From Stenotrophomonas maltophilia (GTDB lineage: Bacteria > Pseudomonadota > Gammaproteobacteria > Xanthomonadales > Xanthomonadaceae), in the NCBI RefSeq assembly GCF_004920835.1, contig NZ_QFHO01000015.1, positions 37,508 through 101,507 on the forward strand: a DNA stretch of 64,000 nt. Reading direction: 5' to 3'. The notes below the pieces were generated by a model. The model made no database searches. It saw nothing but the letters and a program-made list of their open reading frames with translations, and was not told the DNA's origin. Position 1 is the stretch's first letter, and the number at the start of each line of letters is the position of its first letter. A program made the translations under genes and the position numbers. This document shows positions 8,669 through 18,214 of this stretch, in pieces.

Positions 8669-10459
8669 ATGTCCGCTTACAAGATCACCGAACACAAGTA
8701 CGACATGGTCGTGGTGGGCGCCGGCGGCGCCGGCCTGCGCGCCACGTTCGGCCTGGCCGCCAAGGGCCTGCAGACCGTGTGCCTGACCAAGGTCTTCCCG
8801 ACCCGCTCGCACACCGTTGCCGCCCAGGGCGGTATCTCGGCCGCACTCGCCAACATGGGCGAGGACGACTGGCGTTACCACTTCTTCGACACCATCAAGG
8901 GCTCGGACTGGCTGGGCGACCAGGACGCCATCGAGTACATGTGCCGTGAGGCCATCCCGGCCATCATCGAGCTCGAACACTACGGCGTGCCGTTCTCGCG
9001 TACCGCCGAGGGCAAGATCTACCAGCGTCCGTTCGGTGGCATGACCACCAAGTACGGCGAAGGCCCGGCGGCGCAGCGTACCTGCGCGGCGGCCGACCGT
9101 ACCGGCCACGCGATGCTGCACACCCTGTACCAGCAGTCGCTGAAGCACGACGCGCGCTTCATGATCGAGTACTTCGCGCTCGACCTGATCTTCGATGACG
9201 AAGGTGCCTGCCGCGGCGTGCTGGCCCTGGACATGTCCGACGGCACCCTGCACCTGTTCCGCGCCCAGGGCGTGGTGCTGGCCACCGGCGGTTACGGCCG
9301 TGCCTACTTCAGCGCCACCTCGGCGCACACCTGCACCGGCGACGGTGGCGGCCTGGCCATGCGTGCCGGCATCGCCATGCAGGACATGGAGTTCGTGCAG
9401 TTCCACCCGACCGGCATCTATGGCGCCGGCTGCCTGATCACCGAGGGTGTCCGCGGTGAAGGTGGCATCCTGCGCAACAGCAGTGGCGAGCGCTTCATGG
9501 AGCGTTACGCACCGCACTACAAGGATCTGGCCTCGCGCGACGTGGTCAGTCGTTCGATGACCATCGAGATCCGCGAAGGCCGCGGCGTTGGCGAGCACAA
9601 GGACCACATCCTGCTCGACCTGACCCACCTCGGCCCGGGCGTGATCGACGAGAAGCTGCCGGGCATCGCCGAGAGCGCCCGCATCTTCGCCGGCGTCGAC
9701 GTGCACAAGCAGCCGATCCCGGTGATCCCGACCGTGCACTACAACATGGGCGGTATTCCGACCAACTACCACGGCGAAGTGGTGCGCAAGGATGGCGACA
9801 ACCCCGATGCGGTGATCCCTGGCCTGTACGCGATCGGCGAAGCCGCCTGCGTGTCGGTGCATGGTGCCAACCGCCTGGGCTCGAACTCGCTGCTGGATCT
9901 GGTGGTGTTCGGTCGTGCGGTGGCCAACCGCTGCGCCGAGACCATCAAGCCGGGCGCGTCGCACAAGCCGCTGGCGTCTGATGCCTGCGACAAGGCACTG
10001 GGCCTGCTGGACAAGCTGCGCCACGCCAACGGCGATACCCCGACCTCGGTCATCCGCGATCGCATGCAGCGCACCATGCAGGCCGACGCGGCCGTCTTCC
10101 GCACCAGCCAGACGCTGAAGGAAGGCTGCGAGAAGATGGACAAGATCTTCGACTCGTTCCAGGACGTGAAGGTCTCCGACCGTTCGCTGGTATGGAACTC
10201 GGACCTGATCGAGACCTACGAGCTGAACAACCTGCTGCTCAACGCGGTGGCGACGATCAACTCGGCCGAACAGCGCAAGGAAAGCCGCGGCGCGCATGCG
10301 CACGAGGACTTCCCGGACCGCGACGACGTCAACTGGCAGAAGCACACCCTGGTCAGCGTCGACGAGAAGGGCAAGTGCAGCTTCGACTACCGTCCGGTGC
10401 ACATGTACACGTTGACCGACGACGTGTCCGTAGTGCCGCCGAAGCCGCGCGTGTACTGA
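8669..10459 (+). CDS. sdhA: Succinate dehydrogenase flavoprotein subunit
   Basis: Catalytic subunit oxidising succinate to fumarate. The 596-residue protein has the FAD-binding [12 protein letters not shown] motif, the covalent-FAD histidine block [16 protein letters not shown], and the active-site region with [22 protein letters not shown]. The C-terminal domain ends in YRPVHM. It sits 31 bp after sdhD. Covalent flavinylation would be assisted by SdhE, encoded downstream. Confidence 0.97.
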   Translation: MSAYKITEHKYDMVVVGAGGAGLRATFGLAAKGLQTVCLTKVFPTRSHTVAAQGGISAALANMGEDDWRYHFFDTIKGSDWLGDQDAIEYMCREAIPAIIELEHYGVPFSRTAEGKIYQRPFGGMTTKYGEGPAAQRTCAAADRTGHAMLHTLYQQSLKHDARFMIEYFALDLIFDDEGACRGVLALDMSDGTLHLFRAQGVVLATGGYGRAYFSATSAHTCTGDGGGLAMRAGIAMQDMEFVQFHPTGIYGAGCLITEGVRGEGGILRNSSGERFMERYAPHYKDLASRDVVSRSMTIEIREGRGVGEHKDHILLDLTHLGPGVIDEKLPGIAESARIFAGVDVHKQPIPVIPTVHYNMGGIPTNYHGEVVRKDGDNPDAVIPGLYAIGEAACVSVHGANRLGSNSLLDLVVFGRAVANRCAETIKPGASHKPLASDACDKALGLLDKLRHANGDTPTSVIRDRMQRTMQADAAVFRTSQTLKEGCEKMDKIFDSFQDVKVSDRSLVWNSDLIETYELNNLLLNAVATINSAEQRKESRGAHAHEDFPDRDDVNWQKHTLVSVDEKGKCSFDYRPVHMYTLTDDVSVVPPKPRVY

Positions 10460-10525
10460 TCCGACCCCGCCTACCATGCAATCCGCGCCCAAGGGCGCGG
10501 GCCGCCTGAGCCAACGAGAGCAGCC

Positions 10526-11311
10526 ATGGCCGAGTTTTCACTCCCCAAGAATTCCAAGATCACGAAGGGCAAGCACTTCCCCGTCAAGAACGGCGGCAAG
10601 AACGTGCGCACCTTCAAGATCTACCGCTGGAGTCCGGACGACGACAGCAACCCGCGCACCGATACCTATGAAGTCGATCTGGACGCCTGTGGCCCGATGG
10701 TCCTGGACGCCCTGATCAAGATCAAGAACGAGATCGACCCGACCCTGACCTTCCGCCGCTCCTGCCGCGAAGGTATCTGTGGTTCGTGCGCGATGAACAT
10801 CGACGGCACCAACACCCTGGCCTGCACCCGAGCCATCTCGGACTGCGGCAAGAAGGAAGTGCCGATCTACCCGCTGCCGCACATGAACGTGGTCAAGGAT
10901 CTGGTTCCGGACCTGACCCACTTCTACGCGCAGTACGCGTCGATCAAGCCGTGGATCCGCACCCAGACCCCGGCACCGCCGGACCGTGAGCGCCTGCAGT
11001 CGCCGGAAGACCGCAAGAAGCTCGATGGTCTGTACGAATGCATCCTGTGCGCCTGCTGCTCGACCAGCTGCCCGAGTTACTGGTGGAACGGCGAGCGTTA
11101 CCTGGGCCCGGCGATCCTGCTGCAGGCCTACCGCTGGATCATCGACTCGCGCGATGAGGACACCGGTGCCCGCCTGGACGATCTGGAAGATCCGTTCAAG
11201 CTGTACCGCTGCCACACCATCATGAACTGCGCCCGCACCTGTCCGAAGGGCCTGAACCCGGCGCTGGCGATCGCCGAGATCAAGAAGCTGATGATGGAAC
11301 GCCGCGCCTGA
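10526..11311 (+). CDS. sdhB: Succinate dehydrogenase iron-sulfur subunit
   Basis: Carries electrons from FAD to quinone through three clusters. The 261-residue protein shows the 2Fe-2S motif [15 protein letters not shown]...C, the 4Fe-4S motif [17 protein letters not shown] and the 3Fe-4S/4Fe-4S motif [17 protein letters not shown]. An unusually basic N-terminal stretch ([19 protein letters not shown]) precedes the core. It completes the sdhCDAB operon, 66 bp after sdhA. Confidence 0.97.
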   Translation: MAEFSLPKNSKITKGKHFPVKNGGKNVRTFKIYRWSPDDDSNPRTDTYEVDLDACGPMVLDALIKIKNEIDPTLTFRRSCREGICGSCAMNIDGTNTLACTRAISDCGKKEVPIYPLPHMNVVKDLVPDLTHFYAQYASIKPWIRTQTPAPPDRERLQSPEDRKKLDGLYECILCACCSTSCPSYWWNGERYLGPAILLQAYRWIIDSRDEDTGARLDDLEDPFKLYRCHTIMNCARTCPKGLNPALAIAEIKKLMMERRA

Positions 11312-11330
11312 TCGGGCCTGGCCGTACCCG

Positions 11331-11388
11331 GTAGAGCCACGCCACGCGTGGCTGTGCCACCCCAGTAGAGCCACGCCATGCGTGGCTT
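11331..11388. repeat. Two tandem GTAG-type palindromes between sdhB and sdhE
   Basis: GTAGAGCCACGCCACGCGTGGCT at 11331 and GTAGAGCCACGCCATGCGTGGCT at 11365 are two direct copies of one GTAG-headed stem-loop in the 98-bp sdhB-sdhE gap. Related copies with the same GTAGAGCCACGC head occur at 16171-16234. Confidence 0.85.
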
Positions 11389-11409
11389 TGCTGTATCTGG
11401 AGAAACACG

Positions 11410-11658
11410 ATGGAAGAAGATGTTCTGCTGAAGAAGCTGCGCTGGCGCTGCCGCCGCGGCATGCGTGAGCTGGACCAGCTGTTCGGCCGTTACCTGGACC
11501 ACGAGTGGAGCACTGCGCCGACCGAAGAGCGCGAGGTTTTCCTGTTCCTGCTCGACTGCGAGGACGATAAGTTGTGGCGCTGGTTCATGGGATATGAGGC
11601 CTGCCCGCATGCGCACGCGATCCCCCTCATGCAGAAGATCCTCGCCCTCAAGCCTTGA
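11410..11658 (+). CDS. sdhE: FAD assembly factor SdhE
   Basis: Small helical protein (82 residues) that promotes covalent flavinylation of SdhA. The diagnostic [10 protein letters not shown] (the RGxxE motif) is at residues ~15-25, followed by the acidic [15 protein letters not shown] block. It lies downstream of sdhB in the same orientation. The frame of the next gene, ygfX, overlaps its 3' end, as in other proteobacteria where sdhE-ygfX are paired. Confidence 0.93.
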   Translation: MEEDVLLKKLRWRCRRGMRELDQLFGRYLDHEWSTAPTEEREVFLFLLDCEDDKLWRWFMGYEACPHAHAIPLMQKILALKP

Positions 11659-12058
11659 GTGGCGGCCATCGCGGCTGCAGGCCGCTGCCCAGTTGGCGGT
11701 GCTGCTGGCCGCGCCCTGGCTCCTGCGCGCGACGGAGTTGCCGCCGCGCCTGCTGATGCCGGCCGTGCTGCTGGCTTGGCTGATGGGGCTGGCGGAGCTG
11801 GCCTGGCGCCAGCGCAGGCCACGCGTGCAGGTGCTTCTGCCAGTACCGCCCGACCCGCTGCAGGTGGCAGGGCAGGGCGTCGATGCACCACGGCTGGTCG
11901 TGCGTGGGCCTTGGCTGCTGTTGCTGTGGCGTGAGGATCGGCGCCGCCGGCGCCTGTTGTTCTGGCCCGATGTGCTCGATCCCGGGCAGCGACGTGAACT
12001 GCGACTGGCCGTGGCCGCACGTGCCGTTTCCCGTAGGCCCCGTACGATGGCACCATAA
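11609..12058 (+). CDS. ygfX: YgfX-like inner-membrane protein
   Basis: Partner of SdhE in many proteobacteria (also described as the CptA/YgfX membrane toxin). The frame gives [20 protein letters not shown], two hydrophobic segments, then an RxGRPxxxx-like cytosolic part ([36 protein letters not shown]) that aligns well with YgfX. The start is uncertain. The ATG at 11609 overlaps sdhE by 50 nt and adds an atypical basic leader, whereas the recognisable domain begins near 11657, so a non-ATG start there (for example TTG 11693 or upstream) is possible. Confidence 0.7.
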   Translation: MRTRSPSCRRSSPSSLEWRPSRLQAAAQLAVLLAAPWLLRATELPPRLLMPAVLLAWLMGLAELAWRQRRPRVQVLLPVPPDPLQVAGQGVDAPRLVVRGPWLLLLWREDRRRRRLLFWPDVLDPGQRRELRLAVAARAVSRRPRTMAP

Positions 12059-12081
12059 GCTGAATTGACTGGCGTGCCTGC

Positions 12082-13323
12082 ATGTTCAAACCCATTCCCG
12101 TGGCGATCGGCCTGCGCTACCTGCGCGCCAAGCGCCGCAACGGCTTCATCTCCTTCATCTCGATGGCATCGATCCTGGGCATTGCGCTCGGCGTCACCGT
12201 GCTGATCACCACCCTGGCGGTGATGAGCGGTTTCCAGAAGGAAATCCGCAGCCGCCTGCTGCAGATGACCGCGCACACCACCATCAGCCGCGACGGCGAG
12301 CCGATGCCGGACTGGATGCGTGTGGTCGACGTGGCCCGCAAGGACCCGCGCGTGGCCGGTGCCGCGCCTTACATCGAGATCCAGTCGATGATCAGCGGCC
12401 CGCGCGTGCAGGGCGCGATCATCCAGGGCATCGACCCGGCGCTGGAGCCGAAGGTGTCGGTGATCGACAAGAAGGTCACCAAGGGCAGCTACGACAGCCT
12501 CAAGCCAGGTAGCTTCAACCTGCTGCTGGGCAAGGAACTGGCGATCTGGCTGGGCGTGGACGTCGGCGACCAGGTACTGGTGACCTTCGCCGAAGTGCAG
12601 GGCACGCCTGCCGGTGCTGTGCCACGGATGAAACGCTTTACCGTGAGCGGCATTTTCGAGGCCGGCTACAACGAGGTCGACCGCGGCGTCGGCTTCGCCA
12701 ACATGAAGGACCTGGAGCGCGTGCTGCGTTCCGATGGTGCTACCGGCGTGCGGCTGAAACTGCACGACATGGACCGCTCGCTGGAAGTGGGCGTGGACCT
12801 GGCACAGAACCTTGGCGGCGCCTACCGCGTGAGCGACTGGACCCAGCAGAACGCCAACCTCTACCACTCGCTGCGCATGGAGAAGGTGGTGATGGGCATC
12901 CTGCTGTCGTTGATCATCGCCATGGGCGCGTTCAACCTGGTGTCCTCGCAGGTGATGCTGGTCACCGACAAGCAGGCCGACATCGCCATCCTGCGCACGC
13001 TCGGCCTGACCCCGGGCGGGGTGATGCAGGTGTTCATGGTTCAGGGTTCGCTGATCGGCATCTTCGGCACCCTGGCCGGCCTGATCGGCGGCATCACCCT
13101 GACCCTCAATCTGGAACGCATCCTCGGCGCCATCGAGAGCGTGTTCAACGTCAAGCTGATGCCGGAGGATGTCTACTACATCACCGGCCTGCCGACCGAC
13201 ATGCAGACCGGCGACGTGGTGGCGATCACCGTGGTCGCGCTGCTGATGAGCTTCCTGGCCACCCTGTATCCCGCCTGGCGGGCAGCACGCACCCAGCCGG
13301 CGGAGGCCCTGCGTTATGAATAA
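12082..13323 (+). CDS. Lipoprotein-releasing ABC transporter permease (LolC/LolE/LolF family)
   Basis: Inner-membrane permease that extracts mature lipoproteins for LolA. The 413-residue protein has the family N terminus ([19 protein letters not shown]), one transmembrane helix, a large periplasmic domain (~50-265), and three C-terminal helices ending with [20 protein letters not shown] (FtsX-like). Only one permease gene precedes lolD here, so it may act as a homodimer (LolF-like) or pair with a distant LolE. The stop overlaps lolD by 8 nt. Confidence 0.9.
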   Translation: MFKPIPVAIGLRYLRAKRRNGFISFISMASILGIALGVTVLITTLAVMSGFQKEIRSRLLQMTAHTTISRDGEPMPDWMRVVDVARKDPRVAGAAPYIEIQSMISGPRVQGAIIQGIDPALEPKVSVIDKKVTKGSYDSLKPGSFNLLLGKELAIWLGVDVGDQVLVTFAEVQGTPAGAVPRMKRFTVSGIFEAGYNEVDRGVGFANMKDLERVLRSDGATGVRLKLHDMDRSLEVGVDLAQNLGGAYRVSDWTQQNANLYHSLRMEKVVMGILLSLIIAMGAFNLVSSQVMLVTDKQADIAILRTLGLTPGGVMQVFMVQGSLIGIFGTLAGLIGGITLTLNLERILGAIESVFNVKLMPEDVYYITGLPTDMQTGDVVAITVVALLMSFLATLYPAWRAARTQPAEALRYE

Positions 13324-14029
13324 GGTCTTCAACCGCGGCGATGAAGTGATCCGCGCCGAGGCATTGGGCAAAACCTATGCCGAGGGACGCATGCAGACCC
13401 CGGTGTTCGATGGCCTGGGCCTGACCGTGACCGCTGGCGAGACGGTGGCGATCATCGGTGCCTCCGGCGCCGGCAAGAGCACGCTGCTGCACCTGCTTGG
13501 CGGGCTGGATACTCCGACCGCCGGTGAGGTGTACGTGACCGGCCAGCGCATGTCGGCGCTGTCTGATACCGCGCGTGGCCTGCTGCGCAACCAGGCACTG
13601 GGCTTCGTCTACCAGTTCCACCACCTGCTGCCGGAATTCACCGCGTTGGAAAACGTGATGATGCCGGTGCTGCTGGCCGGCACCGCGGTGGCCGAAGCGA
13701 GCAGCCGTGCAACGACCCTGCTGGAGGCGGTCGGCCTTGGCCATCGTCTGGACCACAAGCCGGGCGAACTGTCCGGCGGTGAGCGCCAGCGCGCGGCGGT
13801 GGCGCGAGCGCTGGTCAACCACCCGGCCTGCGTGCTCGGCGACGAGCCGACTGGCAATCTCGATGACCGTACCGCCGCCACCGTGTTCGAGCTGATGCTG
13901 GAGCTCAACCGGGCGCGGCATACCAGCCTGGTGCTGGTGACCCACGACCGCAGCCTGGCGCGCCGCCTGGACCGGGTGCTGGAGCTGCGCGAAGGGCGCC
14001 TGCACGCGCTGGCCCACGCCGACGTCTGA
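13316..14029 (+). CDS. lolD: Lipoprotein-releasing system ATP-binding protein
   Basis: ATPase driving lipoprotein release. The 237 residues hold Walker [10 protein letters not shown], the Lol-type [18 protein letters not shown], the signature [16 protein letters not shown], Walker [12 protein letters not shown] and THDRSLA. Overlap with the upstream permease indicates co-translation. Confidence 0.95.
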   Translation: MNKVFNRGDEVIRAEALGKTYAEGRMQTPVFDGLGLTVTAGETVAIIGASGAGKSTLLHLLGGLDTPTAGEVYVTGQRMSALSDTARGLLRNQALGFVYQFHHLLPEFTALENVMMPVLLAGTAVAEASSRATTLLEAVGLGHRLDHKPGELSGGERQRAAVARALVNHPACVLGDEPTGNLDDRTAATVFELMLELNRARHTSLVLVTHDRSLARRLDRVLELREGRLHALAHADV

Positions 14030-14046
14030 GGCGTTGGGCCCGCTTT

Positions 14047-14107
14047 GGTAGAAGCCGACCTTGGTCGGCTGCTCCTGCAGGGCAAGCGCCAACCAAGGTT
14101 GGCGACT
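14047..14107. repeat. GTAG-type repeats after lolD
   Basis: GTAGAAGCCGACCTTGGTCG (stem GCCGACC/GGTCGGC) is followed by an inverted relative, CGCCAACCAAGGTTGGCG. Both belong to the CAAC/CCTTGG class of GTAG repeats seen also at 18039-18175 and 35670-35752. Confidence 0.75.
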
Positions 14108-14233
14108 GCCAGAATCCGGAGCCTTGGGCCTGCTTTGGTCGACCGCCGACCGGCTGCTGAATGGGGTACTGGCTTTCGCGCCGGCGTTGTCTGCGCAGGC
14201 GCATGATGGCGACAGTTCCCCGAGGAGATCGCC

Positions 14234-14683
14234 ATGAAGACCCCGCTTCTGCTGGCCGGCCTCTGCCTGGCGCTGGCCGCCTGCGCGACCACCGGCCGGC
14301 TCAGCACTGCCGAAAAGCTCGACCTGTACCGTGCCCATGCCGGCGCGCCGCAGAACGACATGCAGTTCTTCGGCAGCCTCAATGGCTGGACCGAACTGGG
14401 TGACAGCGCGCTGGCGGTGTGGACGCGTCCCAGCGAAGCCTACCTGCTGGAACTGAGAGGTCCCTGCCAGGACCTGCCGTATGCCACCGCCATCGGCCTG
14501 ACCAGCCAGATGAACCGTGTTTCGGCGCGTTTCGACAAAGTGCTGGTGCGCGACCCTACCGGCGGCCCGCGCATGCCGTGCTTCATCGACAGCATCCGCA
14601 AGCTGGACGTAAAGGCGCTGCGTGCCTCCGAGCAGGAGCTGCGCCAGGCGCAGGTGCAGGAGCGCGAGGAAAGCACGAAATAG
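14234..14683 (+). CDS. Putative lipoprotein, DUF6491-like
   Basis: A 149-residue predicted lipoprotein with signal peptide and lipobox LALAAC (Cys ~17). The mature part has the pattern FFGSLNGWTELGDSALAVWTRPSEAYLLEL...C..LPYA and a second Cys near CFIDSIRKLD. The two non-lipid cysteines could pair in the periplasm. It resembles small xanthomonad lipoproteins of unknown function. It starts with ATG 14234 after a good GAGGAGATC site and is flanked by GTAG repeats on both sides. Confidence 0.75.
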   Translation: MKTPLLLAGLCLALAACATTGRLSTAEKLDLYRAHAGAPQNDMQFFGSLNGWTELGDSALAVWTRPSEAYLLELRGPCQDLPYATAIGLTSQMNRVSARFDKVLVRDPTGGPRMPCFIDSIRKLDVKALRASEQELRQAQVQEREESTK

Positions 14684-14686
14684 CGT

Positions 14687-14751
14687 GGTAGTGCCGGCCG
14701 CTGGCCGGCATCGCGAAGATGCCAGGTTGCCGGCCAGCGGCCGGCACTACC
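14687..14751. repeat. GTAG-type inverted repeat pair
   Basis: The same element as 6636-6701: GGTAGTGCCGGCCGCTGGCC is mirrored by GGCCAGCGGCCGGCACTACC around a ~25-bp variable centre. It sits between convergent genes (lipoprotein and yggX) and could fold as a bidirectional terminator or RNA-stability hairpin. Confidence 0.85.
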
Positions 14752-14757
14752 TGTGTG

Positions 14758-15027
14758 TCAGGCTTCCGGGGTGAAGCCTGCCGGCTTTTCCGCGTCTTTC
14801 TCGAACAGGAACTTGACCAGTTCGCCTTCGAGGAAAGCGCGATGCTCCGGCGTCCGCGGCGACAGGCGGTTTTCGTTGATCAGCATGGTCTGGTGCGCCA
14901 GCCATGCGGCCCAGGCCTGCTTGCCGATGTTGTTGAAGATGCGCTGGCCCAGCTCACCGGGGTAGGGCACGAAGTCCAGGCCCTCGGCATCGCGTTGTTC
15001 GTACTGGCAGAAGACGGTTCGGGGCAT
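14758..15027 (-). CDS. yggX: Probable Fe(2+)-trafficking protein YggX
   Basis: Small (89-residue) oxidative-damage-protection protein that buffers labile iron and guards Fe-S clusters. It begins [19 protein letters not shown] with the conserved redox Cys at position 7, followed by [19 protein letters not shown] and INENRLSP. The ATG is 5 nt past the mutY stop, so the two form an operon. The link with MutY, itself an Fe-S enzyme, is conserved in many proteobacteria. Confidence 0.95.
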   Translation of the reverse strand: MPRTVFCQYEQRDAEGLDFVPYPGELGQRIFNNIGKQAWAAWLAHQTMLINENRLSPRTPEHRAFLEGELVKFLFEKDAEKPAGFTPEA

Positions 15028-15032
15028 GGCAC

Positions 15033-16157
15033 TCACTCGTGGTTGCGGGGTTTCGTGGATTTTCGTTTCGGTGCCTTGGTCGTGGCACCGTCGAGTAGTT
15101 TGCGGATCGGTGCCGGCAGGCCCAGCGCGGGCAGCTCGTCGGCGGCCACCCAGCGCAGCGTCGGTTCTTCCACGCGCAGGCCGTGCACCTGCCGCGACAG
15201 TACCTGCAGATGCAGCTTGTAGTGACTGAAGGTGTGCTGCAGCACTGGCAGCTCTTCGGCCTCTTCCAGCGAGCCGTCGACGTGCAGGTCGAACCAGTCC
15301 TGCAGCACGCTGCCGGCTTCGGCCTGTGGCAGCGTCCACAGCTGCGCCCAGATGCCGGTATCCGGCCGCTTCTGCAGCAGCACGCGCTGCTGGGCGTCGC
15401 GCAGCAGCAGCGCAACGGCCTCGCGCTCGGGCAGGGTCTTGCTGGGCTTGGGCGTGGGTAGTTCAGCGGTGCGGCCTTCGCGGCGTGCCACGCAGTCATC
15501 CTGCAGCGGGCAGATCACGCAGGCCGGCTTGGCGCGGCTGCAGACCGTTGCACCCAGGTCCATCTGCGCCTGTGTGTAGTCGGCCATGCGCCCATCCGGC
15601 ACCTGTGCCACATGCGCCTCGGCAATGGCCCACAGCTGCTTCTCGATCGCAGGCAGGCCCGGGAAGCCGTCGATGCCGTGGTAGCGGCAGAGCACGCGCT
15701 TGACGTTGCCGTCGAGGATCGCGAACGGATCGTTCCAGGCCTGGCTGAGGATCGCGCCGGCGGTACTGCGGCCTATGCCGGGCAGCGCGTGCAGCGCGTC
15801 GAAATCACGCGGCAGATCACCGTCGTGTAGTTCCACGCAGCGCTTGGCCGCGGCATGCAGGTTGCGCGCGCGGGCGTAGTAACCCAGCCCAGCCCACTGC
15901 GCCATGACCGCATCGTTGCTGGCCGCGGCGAGGTCAGGCAGGGTCGGGAAGTGTTGCAGGAACCGGTGGAAGTACGGGATGACCGTGGTCACCTGGGTCT
16001 GCTGCAGCATGATTTCCGACAGCCAGACCCGATAGGGGCTGCGCGGGTGCTGCCAGGGAAGGTCGTGGCGGCCGTGGTCGTCGAACCAGTGCAGCAGGCG
16101 GGCAACGAAGCTGTCTCTTTTGACCATCTCGGCGCTGGCGTGCGGCTGGCGTGGCAT
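15033..16157 (-). CDS. mutY: A/G-specific adenine glycosylase MutY
   Basis: Removes adenine mispaired with 8-oxoguanine. N-terminal HhH-GPD domain: EIMLQQTQV (catalytic Glu), [12 protein letters not shown] hairpin, [11 protein letters not shown] (catalytic Asp). The 4Fe-4S loop C-x6-C-x2-C-x5-C reads [19 protein letters not shown]-terminal NUDIX-like domain recognises 8-oxoG. The start at ATG 16157 (374 residues) is preferred, but ATG 16127 matches the E. coli N terminus better. The longer frame runs into a repeat and is rejected. Confidence 0.94.
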   Translation of the reverse strand: MPRQPHASAEMVKRDSFVARLLHWFDDHGRHDLPWQHPRSPYRVWLSEIMLQQTQVTTVIPYFHRFLQHFPTLPDLAAASNDAVMAQWAGLGYYARARNLHAAAKRCVELHDGDLPRDFDALHALPGIGRSTAGAILSQAWNDPFAILDGNVKRVLCRYHGIDGFPGLPAIEKQLWAIAEAHVAQVPDGRMADYTQAQMDLGATVCSRAKPACVICPLQDDCVARREGRTAELPTPKPSKTLPEREAVALLLRDAQQRVLLQKRPDTGIWAQLWTLPQAEAGSVLQDWFDLHVDGSLEEAEELPVLQHTFSHYKLHLQVLSRQVHGLRVEEPTLRWVAADELPALGLPAPIRKLLDGATTKAPKRKSTKPRNHE

Positions 16158-16170
16158 CGGCGTTCCGGAG

Positions 16171-16234
16171 GTGGGCAGCCACGCATGGGGTGGCTCTACC
16201 GGTTTCAGTAGAGCCACGCGATGCGTGGCTGCAC
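16171..16234. repeat. GTAG-type inverted repeat pair between mutY and ftsY
   Basis: GTAGAGCCACGCGATGCGTG (right copy) mirrors CACGCATGGGGTGGCTCTAC (left copy) with a 7-bp spacer GGTTTCA. The element occupies the whole gap between ftsY and mutY. Confidence 0.83.
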
Positions 16235-16240
16235 GGTGTA

Positions 16241-17578
16241 TCAGGCGCCCAGCGCCTCAGGCAGCAGGGCGTCGACGAAGGCTTCCGGATCGAACACGCG
16301 CAGGTCTTCCGGGCGCTCGCCGATGCCGGCAAAACGGATCGGAATGCCGAACTCGCGGGCCAGCGCGAACACCACACCGCCCTTGGCGGTGCCGTCCAGC
16401 TTGGTCACCACCAGGCCGGTAACGTTCACGGCGGCGTTGAACTGGCGCAGCTGCGACAGCGCGTTCTGGCCGGTGGTACCGTCGATCACCATCAGCACTT
16501 CGTGCGGTGCAGTGGGATCAATCTTGCCGAGCACGCGGCGGATCTTGCCCAGCTCATTCATCAGGCCGGACTGGGTATGCAGGCGGCCGGCGGTGTCGGC
16601 GATCAGCACCGAAGTGCCGCGGGCCTTGCCGGCCTGCAGCGCGTCGAATGCCACCGAAGCGGCGTCGGCGTTCTGACCCTGCGCGACCACGGCCACGCCG
16701 TTGCGCTCGCCCCAGGCCTGCAGCTGGGCCACTGCAGCCGCGCGGAAGGTGTCACCGGCAGCAAGCATCAGGCTGTGGCCTTCGTCCTTGAAGCGCTTGG
16801 CCAGCTTGCCAATGGTGGTGGTCTTGCCGACGCCGTTGACGCCGACGGTCAGCACCACGAAGGGCTTGGCAGTGCGGTCGATCACCAGCGGCTTGGCCAC
16901 CGGCTGCAGGATCGCGATCAGTTCGGCACGCAGCGCGGCCAGCAAAGCGTTGGCATCGACGAATTCACGCGCCTTCATGCGCTTGCGCAGGCCCTCCACC
17001 AGATCGGTGGTGGCGCCGACGCCGACGTCGGCAGTGATCAGTGCGGTTTCCAGCTCGTCCAGCAGGTCGTCGTCGAGCTTGGGATTGCGCGAGAACAGGC
17101 CGCCGAAGCTGCGCGCGATGACACTGTTGCGCAGGCGTTCGCGCCAGCCGGGCTTGCCGGCCGTGGCCGGCACGGCGTCGACAGAGGCTGCGGCAGGCAG
17201 ATCGTCGGCGATCGGTGCCGGGGTCGGCGCAGGCGTGGGCTCCGGCAGCGGCGCAGGCACCGGCTCGATGGCCGGGGTCGCAACAGGGGCGACGTCGATC
17301 TGCGCAGTCGGGCTCGGAGCGGTGGGAGCCGGGACTGCCGGGACCACCGGCGCTGGAGCCACCGGGGAGGGCTCGACGGTTGCCGGTGCAACCGCTGCCG
17401 GGGGCGGCTCGACGGGGGCAGGTGCAACTGGCGCAGCTGCCGGCGCCGGTTCCTTGTCCTCGACGGGCGCGGTCGACGGGAACGCCGCGGCCAGCTCTTC
17501 AGCCGAGTAGTGCTGGGTCTTGGGTGCCTCCGTTGCGGGGGCGTCCTGGGGCTTCTTGCGGCGGAAAAAACTGAGCAT
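16241..17578 (-). CDS. ftsY: Signal recognition particle receptor FtsY
   Basis: GTPase docking SRP-ribosome complexes at the inner membrane. The 445 residues begin MLSFFRRKKPQD (basic/amphipathic membrane-targeting start). An Ala/Pro-rich low-complexity A domain (~35-150) follows, then the four-helix N domain and the G domain with GVNGVGKTTTIGKLA, DTFRAAAVAQL, LIADTAGRLHT and VTKLDGTAKGG. ATG 17578 is used; a TTG two codons earlier is less likely. Confidence 0.96.
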   Translation of the reverse strand: MLSFFRRKKPQDAPATEAPKTQHYSAEELAAAFPSTAPVEDKEPAPAAAPVAPAPVEPPPAAVAPATVEPSPVAPAPVVPAVPAPTAPSPTAQIDVAPVATPAIEPVPAPLPEPTPAPTPAPIADDLPAAASVDAVPATAGKPGWRERLRNSVIARSFGGLFSRNPKLDDDLLDELETALITADVGVGATTDLVEGLRKRMKAREFVDANALLAALRAELIAILQPVAKPLVIDRTAKPFVVLTVGVNGVGKTTTIGKLAKRFKDEGHSLMLAAGDTFRAAAVAQLQAWGERNGVAVVAQGQNADAASVAFDALQAGKARGTSVLIADTAGRLHTQSGLMNELGKIRRVLGKIDPTAPHEVLMVIDGTTGQNALSQLRQFNAAVNVTGLVVTKLDGTAKGGVVFALAREFGIPIRFAGIGERPEDLRVFDPEAFVDALLPEALGA

Positions 17579-17707
17579 TGGCAAAAGGCGCTGAAATCAG
17601 AGGGATATGCTACCACTCGGGCCTGTCGGGCCGATGTGGACTCAAGGTCGCGGCCCATCGGCCGTTAACCGGTCCGGAGGGCTGCGCAGGGCGGCCCGGA
17701 GGCCGCC

Positions 17708-18007
17708 ATGAACAATGTGATGGGAATCGCCCTCAGCGGAATGCGCGTGGCCCAGCAGGGCGTGCAGGTGGCCGCGCACAACGTGGCCAACCTGGCGACT
17801 CCCGATGCCCAGCGCCTGCAGCTGAAGCGTAGTGCGGTGGAGCAGGGCGGGGTGCAGGCCTCGGTGACCCCTGCCGGCGTCGATGCCGCCGCACCGCTGG
17901 GAGATCTGCTGGCAGCGAAAGCCGAAGTGGTGGCCTTCGCCGCCAATGCCACGGTGATCCGCCGCCAGGACCAGATGCTGGGCTCGCTGCTGGATCGCGA
18001 AGCCTGA
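17708..18007 (+). CDS. Solitary minimal flagellar rod-like protein
   Basis: A 99-residue protein whose N terminus (MNNVMGIALSGMRVAQQGVQ..AHNVANLATPDAQR) matches the flagellar rod/hook family N-terminal helix with its SGM..Q and NVAN..T motifs. Its C terminus (DLLAAKAEVVAFAANATVIR..DQMLGSLLD) resembles the family C-terminal helix. Between them lie only ~30 residues, so all the surface domains of FlgB/C/F/G are missing. There is no flagellar cluster nearby. Starts at ATG 17708 after GGAGGCCGCC. Function unknown; it may be a rod relative retained for another role. Confidence 0.7.
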   Translation: MNNVMGIALSGMRVAQQGVQVAAHNVANLATPDAQRLQLKRSAVEQGGVQASVTPAGVDAAAPLGDLLAAKAEVVAFAANATVIRRQDQMLGSLLDREA

Positions 18008-18038
18008 ACCCCCTCGGTCGGCGCCAACCGCCGCCCTT

Positions 18039-18175
18039 GGTAGGTGCCAACCTTGGTTGGCACGCTCGACCCGCCCCGGTAGGTGCCAACCTTGGTTGGC
18101 ACGCTCGACTCGCCCCGGTAGGTGCCAACCTTGGTTGGCACGCTTTTCGAGCGTCAACCAAGGTTGGCATCTACC
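18039..18175. repeat. 39-bp tandem GTAG repeat array plus inverted copy
   Basis: Three head-to-tail copies, starting at 18039, 18078 and 18117, share GGTAGGTGCCAACCTTGGTT followed by GGCACGC and a CTCGAC-CGCCCC spacer (period 39 bp). An inverted copy (CAACCAAGGTTGGCATCTACC) ends at ~18175. The array fills the gap between the rod-like gene and the htpG stop and can form large hairpins. Confidence 0.9.
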
Positions 18176-18214
18176 AGAGCAGCGCCGGGCCATGCCCGGC
18201 GACCACCGCCTCGA

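Noticed and set aside
18001..18180. CRISPR array at the 39-bp repeats
   Set aside because: The units are contiguous with identical spacers and belong to the GTAG palindromic repeat class; there are no cas genes.
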